Assembly: GCA_020746875.1 (NCBI GenBank)
Contig: JAGTJL010000006.1
Coordinates: 2,542,001 to 2,606,000 of the forward strand
Direction: 5' to 3'
DNA from: Rhexocercosporidium sp. MPI-PUGE-AT-0058
Lineage: Eukaryota > Ascomycota > Leotiomycetes > Helotiales
Length of the DNA: 64,000 bases
Position 1 is the first letter of the stretch, and each line of letters begins with the position of its first letter. The notes under the pieces are model-generated. The model was not told the DNA's origin. It worked only from the letters and a program-made list of their open reading frames with translations, and made no database searches. Position numbers and translations under genes: made by a program. Below, one piece after another: positions 48,515 to 61,060 of this stretch.

Positions 48515-50333
48515 ATGGCATCTTCAAAACAACCAAAAGTATTGTACGTTATTGACCCCTCTTCATCGACTCGTTGAGTGCTTCGGCTGATTAGTAAATA
48601 GACTGTTTGATATTGGGGGAGTTTGTGTAAGAGATCCTTTCAAGATTTGTGTCACTACTTTTAATATCTGCTTCATCGTTTGCTGTGCTTGAAATCCGTG
48701 CAATGAATTTTTAAATCGATTTCTTCACGTTTTTCTTAACTATTTCTTCTACGCCAGCCGCGATGTTTTGCTGTTTGCATATCGACCTCGGTTGAAGACT
48801 TTCGACTTTCAAGGGAAGCTACATTTCCTACCAAGCTATATCACAGTTCGATTGAGCAGACATCTCGAAACTCCTTCTCCTCCATGTTCTATGGCCGTAT
48901 AGTACACGCCTCGTCATTTTGCGCTTGGGCCGGAAGGATGTGACCTATATTTATCATCATGTCTTTAGTCCCCCACATGGACTTTCCTAACATTAAGATT
49001 CTTCTTACACATCTATCCAAGCCAGAACTTACTCGAGATCCAAATTTCCATTTCGGCCTACTATCACTGTACTTGCTTGGCCCCTTTTTCTTCACTTGCA
49101 AATATCTTACTCAACTTGTCCCGTACCACCCGAATTAACACCACCCCAGGTCCTCTCCCCAATGCAAGCAATCCTCGACTACGAACTCTCCCACTCCATC
49201 CCCCCAGGCTGGGTAAACCACAGTATATCCCGCACCTCCCCGCACGGCTTCTGGCACCGTCTCGAACGCGGCGAACTACCTATGGACAAGGACTTCTTCG
49301 CTGGCTTCTCATCCGATCTACACAACCCATCTCTATGGCGGAATTTCTATCTCGAGAAAGCGTTGAAGGCTGATCCGAGTCTGCCAAAGGACGTTGTACG
49401 TCCCTCTTCCCTCATTTCCATTCCATTACTTCCGGCTACTTTACGTTTCTATCTCCCTTCCATTCATACATGGCAAACATCAAGAACTGACCATCCTCAA
49501 GCCCCCCGTCCCAAAAGTCGAAGCCGAATACCTCTTCTGGCAAATGATGTCCCACAGCCGCGATTTCGACCCTTGGATGTACCCCGCGCTCCTAGCACTC
49601 AAGAAAAGCGGGAAATATATACTCGCAGCACTAAGCAATACCGTGATCTTCCCCGAGGGACATCCTTACGCGAATCCGCCCGCGGAGAAGGACATCAGGA
49701 GGGTGTTTGATGTTTTCGTGTCGAGTGCTCATGTGGGGTATGTTTTCAATTTTTCTTTCGTCTTTATGATCCGTTGTTAGAGTGGTTTGGTGAGGGGCAT
49801 AGATCTTGGAGTGTTCTAACTGCTTTTCCTTTTCTGATTCGAAGTCTTTCTTGCTCTCTTTGGTTTCGCGTGTTTGGGAAGAAGCCCGAGAAGAATATGA
49901 GAGGCGAATAATGAGGAAAAGAGAGTAGTCAAGGCCGATCGCATAAGCTACAAACACAGTCTCATACTAACAACCATCAAGCCTCCGCAAACCAGACCCA
50001 GCAATCTACGCCCACACCCTTGAAGCAGTCAACACCTACGCCCGTTCCAACGCCTCCACTCCCCGCGGCAAAGCTCTAAACTGGGCCTCTGGCATCAAAC
50101 CCGAGGATATAGTCTTCTCGGACGACATCGGCGAGAATCTAAAAGCAGCCAAGGCCTTCGGCTTCCGCACAATCAAAGTTCATCTCGGACGCGCGTACGA
50201 AGCAGTCGATGAGTTGGAATCTATCACCGGTCTTGAACTCGCAGGTGCGCATCCTAGGGTACCTATCACGCCCGTGATTCGGAAACCCGGATCCGGTGCT
50301 GGTGCTGGGATGGCGAAAGGGGCGAAGTTGTGA
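48515..50333 (+). CDS. HAD-superfamily hydrolase (YihX / epoxide-hydrolase N-domain type)
   Basis: Five exons: 48515-48543, 48602-48626 (25 bases), 49150-49395, 49502-49737 and 49982-50333, sum 888 bases, 295 residues. In-frame ATGs at 48461 and 48368 are alternative starts. The tiny second exon carries most of motif I (LLFDIGGVC), with the nucleophile Asp and Gly in place of the second Asp, as in the YihX/soluble-epoxide-hydrolase N-domain and ACAD10 group. A cap with HGFWHRLERGELPMDKDFF follows. Motif II is AALSNTVIFP, motif III LRKPDPAIY and motif IV FSDDIGENLKAAKAFG, all restored by the phase-matched splices. Members dephosphorylate small metabolites; the substrate is not predictable. The third intron from the 3' end (48627-49149, 523 bases) is long for this genome. 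Confidence 0.88.
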
Positions 50334-50974
50334 GAGGTGTGTCGCTAAGGATTTTAGGGTCGGGATTGATGCTGTATGTACGTAGATCGTTAATTCGAGA
50401 GGAGATGGTTTAGCGGAGGACCATTGTAGGAAGAACATGGCGTTACGGCCGTGTGGTGCTAATCTTACATTCTCAAGTAGACTTGAATATGCCACCTAGT
50501 TAGATGGCTAACCTTCTTCGAGGGAGTAGAATTATACAGGAGAAGCGGACTATCAAACCTTATCCAGCAATCTGGAATAACATACATTAGAACCCGGAGG
50601 AGATCAATAGAGGTATCATGTCTACATGTAAGATTTCAAAGTTTTGTCGTCGCATCGAATAACAAGATCAAAGATGCCAGACAAGCAAAGTCAACGAATG
50701 CATGGTATTAATGCTCTCTATCCTCCAAACCCAAACCCAAAAGCCAAGCCCTCACGCAACAAACAAGCTAGAAACCCATCCTATCTACGTGAAAGCATAT
50801 GCAGTATACAGGGAACACAACCACCAACGACTGAACCACACCACACATCATAACTTCGTTCACCAAACCAAGTAAGATACAAATCCTCCCAAAACGCCCC
50901 ATCATTAATACACACCTCACCGCCTCCCTCACCGCTTCTCCTATCCTATCTAATGACCTCAAAATTCTCAGGTC
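50334..50974. other. intergenic between convergent genes
   Basis: About 640 bases between the HAD-type stop and the stop of the minus-strand coiled-coil gene. It probably holds two 3' UTRs. No gene is seen. Confidence 0.5.
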
Positions 50975-53535
50975 TCACTTCTCAGGACTCCCCGCCCCAG
51001 CACCGCCCAAAATCAAACTCTCCAATTCCCACGGACTAAGCGTGCTCCTCCTCCTACTCGCCCTCCCCTGTCCCTTTGCCCCAACACCAAGATCTCTCGC
51101 TTTGCGTTTGCGTGAACGTGCATCACTGGTATTGACGTTTATATTCACATCCGGGTTCTCGGGCTGTTCCATATCTCTGACAGGTTCGGCACCTTTGTCA
51201 ATGCTTTGGGATGAGGAGTTAGGCTGGGAATTCGAGTTCGAAGTATTCGCCCGTCTCGACGTTGGCGTTGGTGGAGGTGGCATCAACTTCCTCTCCTCCC
51301 TCTCCCTCTTCTCGTCTTCCCCTCTCTTAGCATCTCTACTCCTCTCCCTCTCCCCAGCAAGTCTAGCCGCAGACGCATTTGCAGTTGCAGTCACAGCGCT
51401 AACACCGCCCTTGCCCCTAGCAGCCTTTATCTTGGCCCTCACCCTCGCAGCATCGGCTTCCCTCTCACTCGCAGCAAGTTTCGCCGCGATGCTCGCCATA
51501 GTTAAAGGACTCTGCATAGGCGGCTGCTCTCTGGGTCGAGGGAGTCGTGATTCTACTCCTCCGATGGCAGCGTTTCCGAGTTTGAGTTTGGGCGTTGCTT
51601 GAGCTTGAGCTTGGGAATTGAGTCTACTGGAGGATGGTTTAGAGGATCCGGATGATTTGGTAGGCGATGAGGAACCAGAGCGGGAATTCGACTGTGGTTG
51701 TAGGACGGGAGGTGGAAATGATGTTCTGAGGAGGGAGACTTCATCTGGAGATTCTCTGCCCAAAGCAGGCCTTCCAATTGGTGTATTCTCCTTCTTCACA
51801 CCCCTCTCCCTGTCTCTTCCCAGAGATTGCGGCGTTGATCTCCCAGAGGCTTGTTTCTTAGGCGATGCCAATTGCAGGAGATCGTATGTATTCTCCTCTA
51901 CGATCGTCGTAAACCCATCTCTCTCCTTCTCCTCTCTCTCCTTTCGTGGAATGTAAGGTGGACTTGGAGCTGCTGCCCTGGAGTTTCCACTGCTTTCCTT
52001 CAGAGGTGATAGCTGTGGTGGCGGACCAGGTGACATGGATGACGCAGTATGAATGGTGTAATTCGCCTCCTCATCCTCCTCATCTTGATCTTGATCTTGC
52101 GAGATCTCGGTATCTTCATTGATAGGTTCTTCCTCGAACATACTCGAATCAGAATCCTCATCCATCTCATCTTCGAAATCACCCTCTTCGAGATCAAGAT
52201 CCGGATCCGGCATCTCCATACCGCTATCATCCATAGCATCGATATCAGCTTGAGTATCACCCTCTCCATCCTCTTCAGCAACCATGCTCAAGCCAAATCC
52301 ATCTCCTACGTTGCTTCCATTGCCGGCGTCGTCTTTGTTCTTTAGAGGACTGAGCATCAATCCCATCTTCAACTCTTCGAGATTGACTGTCTGTCCGCTC
52401 CTCGCCATGCGCTTCCTCCACCCGTCCATCATGCTCACTGCATCACGCCAGCGGCTCTCCATTCGTTCCCATCCTTCTCTCAAACGGATGATCTCTTCTT
52501 CTCTGACCTCCACCTCCTCCAGCGGGACGAAGCTCGGGTTCGTGAGTAAAGTGCGTACATGTTCGAGGACAGACTCAGTCTCCTGAGCAAGATTATCGTA
52601 TCCGCTTTCAGTTTGAACAACCATATCCTGGCCATCATGAACTGGGTGGTGATCCTTCTCCCATCCACTCAACGTCCTCAGCGTCTCCACCGTCCGTCTA
52701 GCCAACGCAGCGAGATGTTCATTCTCCTCCGACAAGCCCCTCGCAAGCTCCGTAAGGAACTCATTCGTCTCACTCCTGAGATCATACCCATCCTCCCCAA
52801 CACCCACGCTCCCCATCACAGCTTTATCATCCACCTCTCCGATCCCAGCCACGACCGTAATCTCTCTACTCCCCACAACCTTCCCACCACCCCTCACACG
52901 TCCATCACCAACATGTTTCTTCAACCCCTCCAACGTTCGCTCCCTCTTCCGAACCTCAACCGCACACTGGCTCCTCGTCTGCTGCACCAGGACTTTCATC
53001 CGCGCCATCTCCTCTTTCAGCACTCGATTCGCTTGCTCTGCGCTCTTGAGCTGTAGTTTCATCGCGCGCTCTGTAGACTCTGCTATACCCAGTTTGCGCT
53101 GCGCTTCGCTATGTTTGGTGGAGAGACGCTCCATGTCTGTTGTATGGCGGAGGTTGTCTGCGCGGAGGGTTCGGAGGGTAGTTGTCAAGGTTTCGCGTTG
53201 TGTTGCATCGCGCTGTGAAGACAAATCAGCATTCATTCATGCAATTCATTCCCATCTCCACCTCTCCTAGACCCTCTACTGCCCCTCCACGAGCTCCTTC
53301 CTCTTTCCCAGACCTAGTAATGTAAACTAAAGAGATAACTTACATCCCGCCTCAAGATCAAATCATTCACCACGCTCATAACCCTCCCCATCGTCTTCTC
53401 CAGCCCCTCCCCTCCCTCGCTAACCCCCCGATCCGGACGCGCAAAGTCGATGTTCTGGCCATTGCGCAGGAGGCCGCGCGAGAGCAGCTGGTTATTGATG
53501 TAGAGGGACGCAGTGCGGAGGTTATCGGGATCCAT
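50975..53535 (-). CDS. Msd1/TINA/SSX2IP-type coiled-coil protein (ADIP family)
   Basis: Exons 53344-53535 and 50975-53212 join in phase 0 (LILRRD-RDATQRETL) to give 809 residues. The N-terminus (DPDNLRTASLYINNQLLSRGLL, then a Gly-rich loop and VMSVVNDLILRRD) leads into a coiled coil with LRTLRADNLRHTTDMERL and RAMKLQLKSAEQANRVLKEEMARMKVLVQQ. This layout fits the afadin- and alpha-actinin-binding (ADIP) family, which includes fission yeast Msd1, Aspergillus TINA and human SSX2IP. In those organisms it anchors microtubules at the spindle pole or centrosome. A second helical part (about 230-330) precedes an acidic block (DLDLEEGDFEDEMDEDSD) and a basic Ser/Pro tail ending in SPWELESLILGG. The tail is probably disordered and phosphorylated. 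Confidence 0.82.
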
Positions 53536-55148
53536 AGTTTCGTCGTGTGGTGGGTGCTCTGGTGAGCCCCGGAGGAAGATGATGTGTGGTTTGCAAATCG
53601 TCCGCCGTCGTAAGGGATTGCTAGGCCGGCAATTCTCTTGCAAATTCTGATAGAATACGTTTGCGTATACACAGTGGGTGAGATTGTATCCTAGTTTTCC
53701 CAACGTCTGTTGTTCGTTCCCCTCAGTCTTCTCAATCCGCGTCTTGACTGTATTCAAATCCCGGCGTTTTCCTTGTTAGCCTAGCCCAATTGGATTTCCC
53801 GAAAGGAAGAAAAGTAGGAGTATTCGGTATCGTAGTCCGCAGTAATTATCCCATCGGCAGGAGATCTGTAAGGGTTGTTGTGGTGGGGTGTTGCGGCTCT
53901 TCTTATGCAACTCTCTCCCAGTTGCTGTGCGCATCGAATATTTTGTCGCGAAAGCCAGCAGCAGCCCGTTGCCGTGTAAACAAAGCCAGCGCACGTGCAG
54001 GGATGCGCGAAACCTTATTTATTACACGTGACGTGCTTTCCAACAAGGCGAGTGAGTGAGTCTCGGGAGAAGTGAAAAGTGTAGATTTTTGTAGGGAATG
54101 GGAAGGAAAGGAAAGTTCAAATGGTGGGTTTCGGTTATGTGCACGATAGGCTGCTGATCAATTCTAATTTCGAGACTCTCCACTATCTTGAATCCGGAAA
54201 TCGAGACAAAGGCAACGCAATATCTTACCAAGTCAAGATGGCAAGCTAGGTAGCAACTCAAGACTCTACAAACTCTTCCCATGTAGTACCTTATCACATA
54301 ACATTCTGGAACCATTCAAGTCACATACGGCAATCAAGTCTCTGCATAGCGAGGTTGTGTCTGACAATTCGATTCACTCGATTTCTATGTCCTGACAAAC
54401 GAAGCTCATTTGTATGCACCATGCTCCACTCCATATCTCAACCCTTCCACTTCTCTCTTCTCCGATCTACCATCCCTCGCATCCACCAGTACCAAATCTC
54501 CACACACACCCCATAATCCCCCTACCTGGAAGGTATGAAGATGCCAAAGGCAAGGAGTAGGAGCCAAAGAAGAAGAAATCCACCTCCACACAGACATTAA
54601 TATACATTTCATCACTCACCCACCAATGCATTCCATTCCCTTCCATTCAGTCCAGTTCGATGCCACATCACAGCATCAACGCCGCTCTATGTTTAAGTTT
54701 TTCTCTTTCGCTCGTTTTTGTGTATTTCCCATCCTCTCCCCCTTCTCCTGTAGAGAAGTAAGGGACAAAGGAAAAAAACCCCCGAAGACACGCTCAAAAA
54801 AACGCCACCAAAATCGATCAATCAATCATCATCACCCACCCATCCATCCATCCCCGTGTCGTTTGAAGAAGAAGAAGAAGAATCCCTCATCCCATTGGTA
54901 ATGAAGGCAAGAAGTAGAAGAATTAGAAAAGTAAAAAGGGTATGTAGAAGGAACGTCTCGTCTCGTCTCGTAGCAGAATGAAGGAAGCAAAAAAACGCCT
55001 AGCAACAGTGCATGCACGTTCATGCTCAAGCCTCTCGTCACATCCTTCATGCCAGACATGTCTATGCTCATGCTCATGTCCATGTCAATGTTTATGTACC
55101 CAGTCCATCCCAGCCATCCATCATCATATGTTTCCATTCATCGTGAGC
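53536..55148. other. intergenic, no gene seen
   Basis: About 1.6 kb between the ADIP-family start and the kinase stop. A GAA trinucleotide run lies at about 54866-54880. Short frames near 54022-54315 and 54626-54901 have no support. Confidence 0.45.
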
Positions 55149-58100
55149 TTATGCACGTTTATTCATCGCGGCGGTCGCGCCTGCAGAAGCCATGCCGCCC
55201 TCGAGCTTCCCACTAACGCTTCTCGTAACCCGGGGCAGACCACTGCTACCAGGAGCCAGACTTGGACCCGTGCTTGTACGTTTGCTTCCCGTGACAGAGA
55301 CCAGACCGTTGATATTAGACTGACGACGAGGAGGTGCAGTATTCTTGCTAGGGCTCGCACCCGAGGTCTCGCGAGATCTGACAGCTGTGCCGTTCTTGAA
55401 GCTTGTGGTAGGTGGTTCGGGGAGGGGACGATTACTGCCGGAAGGAGTGGTGGCTATGGTATTGGTCCGTTTGATTGGGGAATCGTTGCGGGCTGCCATG
55501 CGGGGGAGGGGAGCGCTGACTCTTTGACCGGTGAGGAATTCGTGGCGGATGGCTTCTTCAGGCTTCATTCGTGTATCGGGATCCCAGCGCAGGCAGCGGC
55601 TTAGGAAATCAAGGAAGGCTTCATCGTCGCACTTTAGCACTTGTTGTAGGGTCTTCGAAGATGGCTTCCGTCTGCGTCCCTTGGAGGAGACAGTAAGACG
55701 AGGCTTTCCCAACGAATCAAAGAAGAGTTTCTTCCGGGTACTCTTATCGATCAGATGCTTTCCTGGGGGACCGAAGACCTCCATGATGCAAGAGAGTTGC
55801 TCCTGCTCGTTCTCGCCTGGAAATATGGGGACACCAGTGTATAATTCTGCCAAGATACATCCCAAACTCCACATATCAATCGGCATGCCGTATGTCATTC
55901 CGAGGATGACTTCTGGAGATCGGTAGAATCGGGATTGAATATATGTGTAGACCTTTTCGTTTTCGAAGCAACTGGATCCGAAATCTATGACCTTGATCTC
56001 CGAATGCATGGGGTGGGCGAGCAGAATATTCTCCGGCTTGAGATCGCAATGAATGACCTTGTGTTGCTTTAACAACAACAGACTGCTGAGCATTTGCTTT
56101 GTGAAGCGGCGGACGATCTTGAGGGAGAATCCCTTGAAGGCGTTGGACTTGATGAACTCGTAGAGATTCATGTCGAGGAGTTCGGTAGAGATGCAAAGAT
56201 GACCACGGAAGTAGAAGCTTTGGGTGAAGTTGACCATGCTGTGCTTGTTCTTGGGGTCCTGGAATCTGGTTAGCATCTCCTCACTAAATACAACGGTGGC
56301 CTGCTTACCCATTCGCGCAGCTTTTGCAAGATGTTCACCTCTACCAATGCTTGCTGATGGAAACGCTTCTTGTTGCGGATAATCTTGACAGCAACCAGCG
56401 TACCTAGCTTGTGATCAATGCATCGTACAACCTGGCCAAAGCTGCCCTTGCCTAGAACATCAATGATCTCATATCTGTACGACAGATGATCGCCTGTGAT
56501 GATGCTGTAATCTCCTCTCTCATCATCGTAACCAAAGTTAGCCGAGTCTGTAGCGAGTTGTCCAACGTGCTTGGCAGCAGTAGGCGTTCCAGCAAAGTAG
56601 ATGTCCTTGTAGTCGACGATTTCCCCACGCTCGAAAATGTTAAGATTGAGAACCTGCAAAGCTGATTGAGGTGAGATGCGATCTTGGGGGACAGCGCGTT
56701 GACGAAGCGCGTCAAGAATGGCAGCTGCTTGTTCGGTATCTTTGCGTCTGGTGGCCAGCTTCTTGACCTCGGATTCTGCGATCATGTCGTCTTTGTCGAG
56801 ATCTATGGTCCAGCGATCTGTCGATCTGATGGTGCCGCTGGAGCTCTTGGAGCTCAACATCTTGTGCATGACAGAGGACGTGGAGCGTGTCGATGGGAGA
56901 GGTCTGTCGCTTTGCTGTGGTTGTTCTTTCTTTGGGCTGCCGTTGAGACCCCAAGAATCGCTGCGTGTTCTGTCGTGACCGCTGAAGATGGCCATGCTTG
57001 ATATTGAACTTTTCCTTCGCTTAGAGTCCAGGTATGTGGTGGACTTGACACTAGGGCTAGGGCTTGGCACGTTCTGGTTGTTCAAGCTATTCACAGTGGC
57101 TGATGCAGGAAGTCGTGGCGGAGGCATTTTATCATGCTTTGGTGGTTGAGGAGGATATTCGGATTCTCTCTCGCTAGCGGCGTGGGACGCGTTGATGTTA
57201 CTCTTTGAAGTGCTTCTCTTCCAGCCGAGGCTCAGTTTGCGGCGGAGGGAAGTCCCAGATGATGGCGTTGAAGGTTCCTCGGGACTGGAAGCTCTGGTGG
57301 GAGTTTCGTTCTTTGCTGGCTTTGCCAACTTTTGAGCACGTGGTCCTGTCAATCGGGCAGGTCTTTGCGGCTCAGTGGTATTTGTATCCATTGCCGAAAC
57401 ATCGCCGCTGGTCTTCGATCTTGGCATGAATGAGTGCTCTCCACCATTCTTTGGAAGCGAGGAAGAGATGAAGGGCGATACAGCTTGCCTCGTCTGCCGA
57501 GTGCTCATTGGGATTGGCTTGGTGGACTCGGAACCACTACCACCAAGCTGCGATGAAGCTTCTGACCGCAAGAAATGTATAGAACTGCTGCTCCTCATAT
57601 GAGATAGAGTATCCTCGGCCTTGGAGTCGGTCCGCCTCCTGGAGAAGAATGAGGCTTTGGAAGCAGTCATGGGTGTACTTGGAGTCTTGGCATTCACGCG
57701 ACGAGGAGGTGGTGTTGTCTGTCCATCCGAGTACGAAGTATCCTTATCTTGAAGCGCTGCAATCTTCGCCGCTGTAGGTGTACTCAATGGCAGAAGGTTC
57801 AAGGGTGGTAGCCGAAGAGGCTGAAGATTCTTCTTCTTAGGGGTAGTGTTGTTGTGTTGGTCATCTGATGTTGCAGTAGGGCCGTATTTTCTGACCTTCG
57901 GTTCCCGATCGTTCTTTGGTGGATCTCGGATTGAACCCCTTCCAGATAGGCTGTTGGTTGACGTACTATTGATACTGCTGGCATCAAAAGGCATGCTCGA
58001 CTTTCGCTTGAAGAAGGGAGGCTCGGCAGGAGAATCCTTGGGCGACTCATATGCTTTTGGTATGGCTGGCACTGGCGGCACCTCCTCCTCCTCATTATTC

Positions 58101-59518
58101 CCCGTTGAACTATGCACATTTCTCGGTTTCGGGGTGGGTAATCTAGACGAAGATGGCGGAAGCTGCATTCGCGGTTGTAGAGACCCTGTCGAAGTACGAG
58201 AAGTGTTATAGCTTGCATTGGATGCATTCGAGAGGCCAGAACTGTAGGACTTACGGTTAAGGTCCGGTGTCGTTCTCGAGGACGAGGGCGTTGACACCTT
58301 TCTCGGTAGCATCGAGGGAGACCTCGAGGACGTTCGAATAGTAGTTGTCTCGGGTTGCGGAGGTGGTGGGGTATTTGGCATCGGGGGGGGGTTTTGAAGC
58401 ACCGATAGCCGTTTCGCTCTTCGTGCATCGGTAGGACTAACGGTTCTGGCACCCAGTCCAGTGGCATGTGACGAAGTAGTTGGCATCCCAGGCATGACAG
58501 ACATTCGTTTTGCTGAAGAAGATGGGGTGGTAGTGCCTCTCCCATTTGGTCGCCCAGGAGATCTGCCAGCAAAGGATGAGGATCTGGCGTGGTCTGGAGT
58601 ACCCGCCTTTGCTGCCAAATGTGTCTGACCTTGCCTGGACGGTGGTTGGAGTGATTTGGTCTTTGCTGCTCTTGATGCAGTAAGCCCTCGAGCTCCATCG
58701 GTATATGTTGGTGCTCCTCCCACATTAACACGCGTAGACACTCCTCCAGTATCCGAGAGACCCTGCGAAGACACACTTGATGCTAGACTTGGCCGTCTCC
58801 TCGGTGCTGCCCGTGTATGGTCCGAATCCGTCACCCCTGGTCCGATGGATTTCCTGGGAGGTTTGGCAGCATTGGCCGTGGCACTACCAGATATTGGGGG
58901 ATATTGACTCTGCCGCCGGGACCTCATGGCAAGGGGAGCACTTGGGGGATCCATGTTTCCCGTTGCCCCAGAGGCAGTGGAGGATACGCTGCTCTGTCGA
59001 GTCGATGTACTCTGCCGCCGTAATATTGAACCTGCCCTCGCGGGTCTTGGTCCAGTTGAAGGCACACGCCCTGTGGGCCCAGTCCCTCTTCCTTCTATCG
59101 TATGTGTATTCATTGCTTCGTCGGGTCGTTTCCCCCCTATCACGCTGCTGCTACTGCTGCTCTCTATCCCACTTGGCCGTTCGAAATTGAAGTCATTAGA
59201 CGCAGTTGCGATGCTGCTCTGTAGGTCGTCGAAACTCGGGGAGGGTAAGAATTCGTAGGATCCCCCTAGATTCTCGTCTGCACCGGTCGGCCCGCCAAAG
59301 GAGAAGAGTGAATGGTTATTTCGAGTCGAGGCATGGAGGGTCGTTTCTCGAACCGATCCTGCATGGGCTCTCGCGCCTGGGTCGTAATTTTCTTGTCTGC
59401 CAAAGGAATAAAAGTCAGCAGGGCCTAAGGGCGGGTTCTCGACAATGAGACTGGCGTACGCCTTGGAGGGAGAATAGTCCGGCCTGGGACCTGAAGGAGC
59501 CTTCTTTTCTCTGAGCAT
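55149..59518 (-). CDS. Pom1-like DYRK-family protein kinase
   Basis: Exons 56309-59518 and 55149-56258, split by a 50-base intron (GTAAGC...TTCCAG, phase 0), give 1439 residues. The frame is open further upstream but the first ATG is at 59518. About 1000 N-terminal residues are Ser/Thr/Pro-rich with many basic patches. Then comes a DYRK-homology box (near NIFERGEIVDYKDIYFAG) and a kinase domain from about 1014. It has YEIIDVLGKGSFGQVV, VAVKIIRNKKRF, HCDLKPENILL and VIDFGSSC. The activation loop has Tyr-x-Tyr (VYTYIQSRFYRSPEVIL), and DMWSLGCILAELYTG follows. Tyr-x-Tyr autophosphorylation is typical of DYRKs. The long N-terminus and DYRK box point to the Pom1 group, which marks cell poles in fission yeast. 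The tail is Ser/Arg-rich. Substrates are unknown. Confidence 0.92.
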
Positions 59519-60228
59519 TGGAAGGGGAGGAGGGTCGGGTTGCCCGCCTGCACCAGTCCCAGCAATTGAGCACAAGCAGTCTGATCAGGGTCCTCCCGCT
59601 CCGTTCCTTCGTTCGTCCGCTTGTCTGACTGACTGACTGACTGTCCGTCGGTTGGTTTGAAGCTCAGTCCATCCAAGGGCCGAGGTGTTCGCTGGGGCTA
59701 TTTCATTTCAAGGGCAGACCGGAAGGGTTCTCCTACAGGGTAGACGTGGTGAGGAAGAGCAGCGCTGCCCCGGGTTTTGCTTGCTCCAAGTTGAAGGAAG
59801 GGTGTGTATTTATTAGGGGTCTGGTGAGCGGTCGAGGCCGTGACCGCGATTTGAGCTGGGGTGGGCTGGGGTTGCTTGGTCGCAGATAGTCCAGTGCAGT
59901 GCTCGGAGAACAGATGCAGCTGTCAATGTGTCAAGGCTGGTGGAGGTGGAGGTGGAGGTGGTGGAGGTGGATGTCGATGTGTCTGGGCGTGGTGGTGGTG
60001 TTGTGGTGTGGTGTAGTATAGAAGAAGAATGAATTAGAATATTCGCGGTTCCTGCAGTCGGCCGTCGGTCGTGAAATTGGATGGATGTTGTGGTACGGTA
60101 CGATACGGCTACGGTACTATGGTGGGTGCTGCACTGGACTGGACTGGTTGGTTGTGGTGGTGCTTGAAACAGAGCAGACGGTATCCGTAGAAACTAAAAC
60201 TAAACGGCCCAGGGGACAAGCGAGATGG

Positions 60229-60301
60229 GAGATGGAGATGGAGATGGAGATGGAGATGGAGATGGAGATGGAGATGGAGATGGAGATGGAGATGGAGATG
60301 G
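60229..60301. repeat. GAGATG hexanucleotide microsatellite
   Basis: About twelve uninterrupted GAGATG copies over 73 bases, a strong length-variable site. It lies about 710 bases upstream of the Pom1-like kinase start. Confidence 0.95.
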
Positions 60302-61028
60302 ATTGGGAGCCCAACGAATAGGAGGTCGCCCGAGGAACACAAACCAGTGTCGATAATGCCTGAATGTTATGATTATGAGAGTGGTTATGATATGATTGGG
60401 GTTATGATGACCATGATTATGGAACGTGTTCCATCTTGTTTACGGGGTAGGTGAGAGCGAGAGAGATGGGTATAGTAGTAGCTATAGTACAGTAGTGAGG
60501 ATGGATCTGAGAGACGCAGATAACTGTAGCATTCATTGATCACGGTTCATGACATAGGTAGGCACTTTACAGTCCCGTAGCAGGATTGATTAAAAGTCAC
60601 GCCTCCCTCCTCCTCCGGCCATTGAACCGTTCCCCTACTCTTCTCCTTGCCTCATCTTCATCCAGTCCAGGCGCAGTATTAAGTTCTCCTACATGCATTT
60701 GCATATATATGCCCGTGTATTTATTTATTTACTTATTTACGTATCTCTTTCCCGCCCACCCCCCGCACTTCCTGTCATTCGTTCACCATGACCCCCAGAA
60801 CCCGGATCTTGTAACTCTAAAATCAACAATTACAGTTGTTGCTTCGCCCGTGAACTACTTACTTACCCCTTCACTGGCTACTTTAGACTATATGTATGTA
60901 GTCTTAGATACCTCCCTCCCCTCCCCCTATTCGACAACTCGGGAACGGAAGGGATATTTACCCCTGACAAGCACTGCACTTGCGGCACTGGCTGCACATC
61001 CCTATCCTATCTCAACCCTATCCTACGC

Positions 61029-61060
61029 CATCCCATCCCATCCCATCCCATCCCATCCCA
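61029..61060. repeat. TCCCA pentanucleotide repeat
   Basis: About six tandem CATCC/TCCCA units in a C-rich region. Intergenic, with no sign of coding use. Confidence 0.85.

Noticed and set aside
57799..58776. 325-residue minus-strand frame
   Set aside because: It lies wholly within the kinase N-terminal coding region in another frame; the composition is a frame-shifted copy of Ser/Pro-rich codons.
60085..60321. Met-Glu repeat frame
   Set aside because: Produced entirely by the GAGATG microsatellite; no flanking coding signal.
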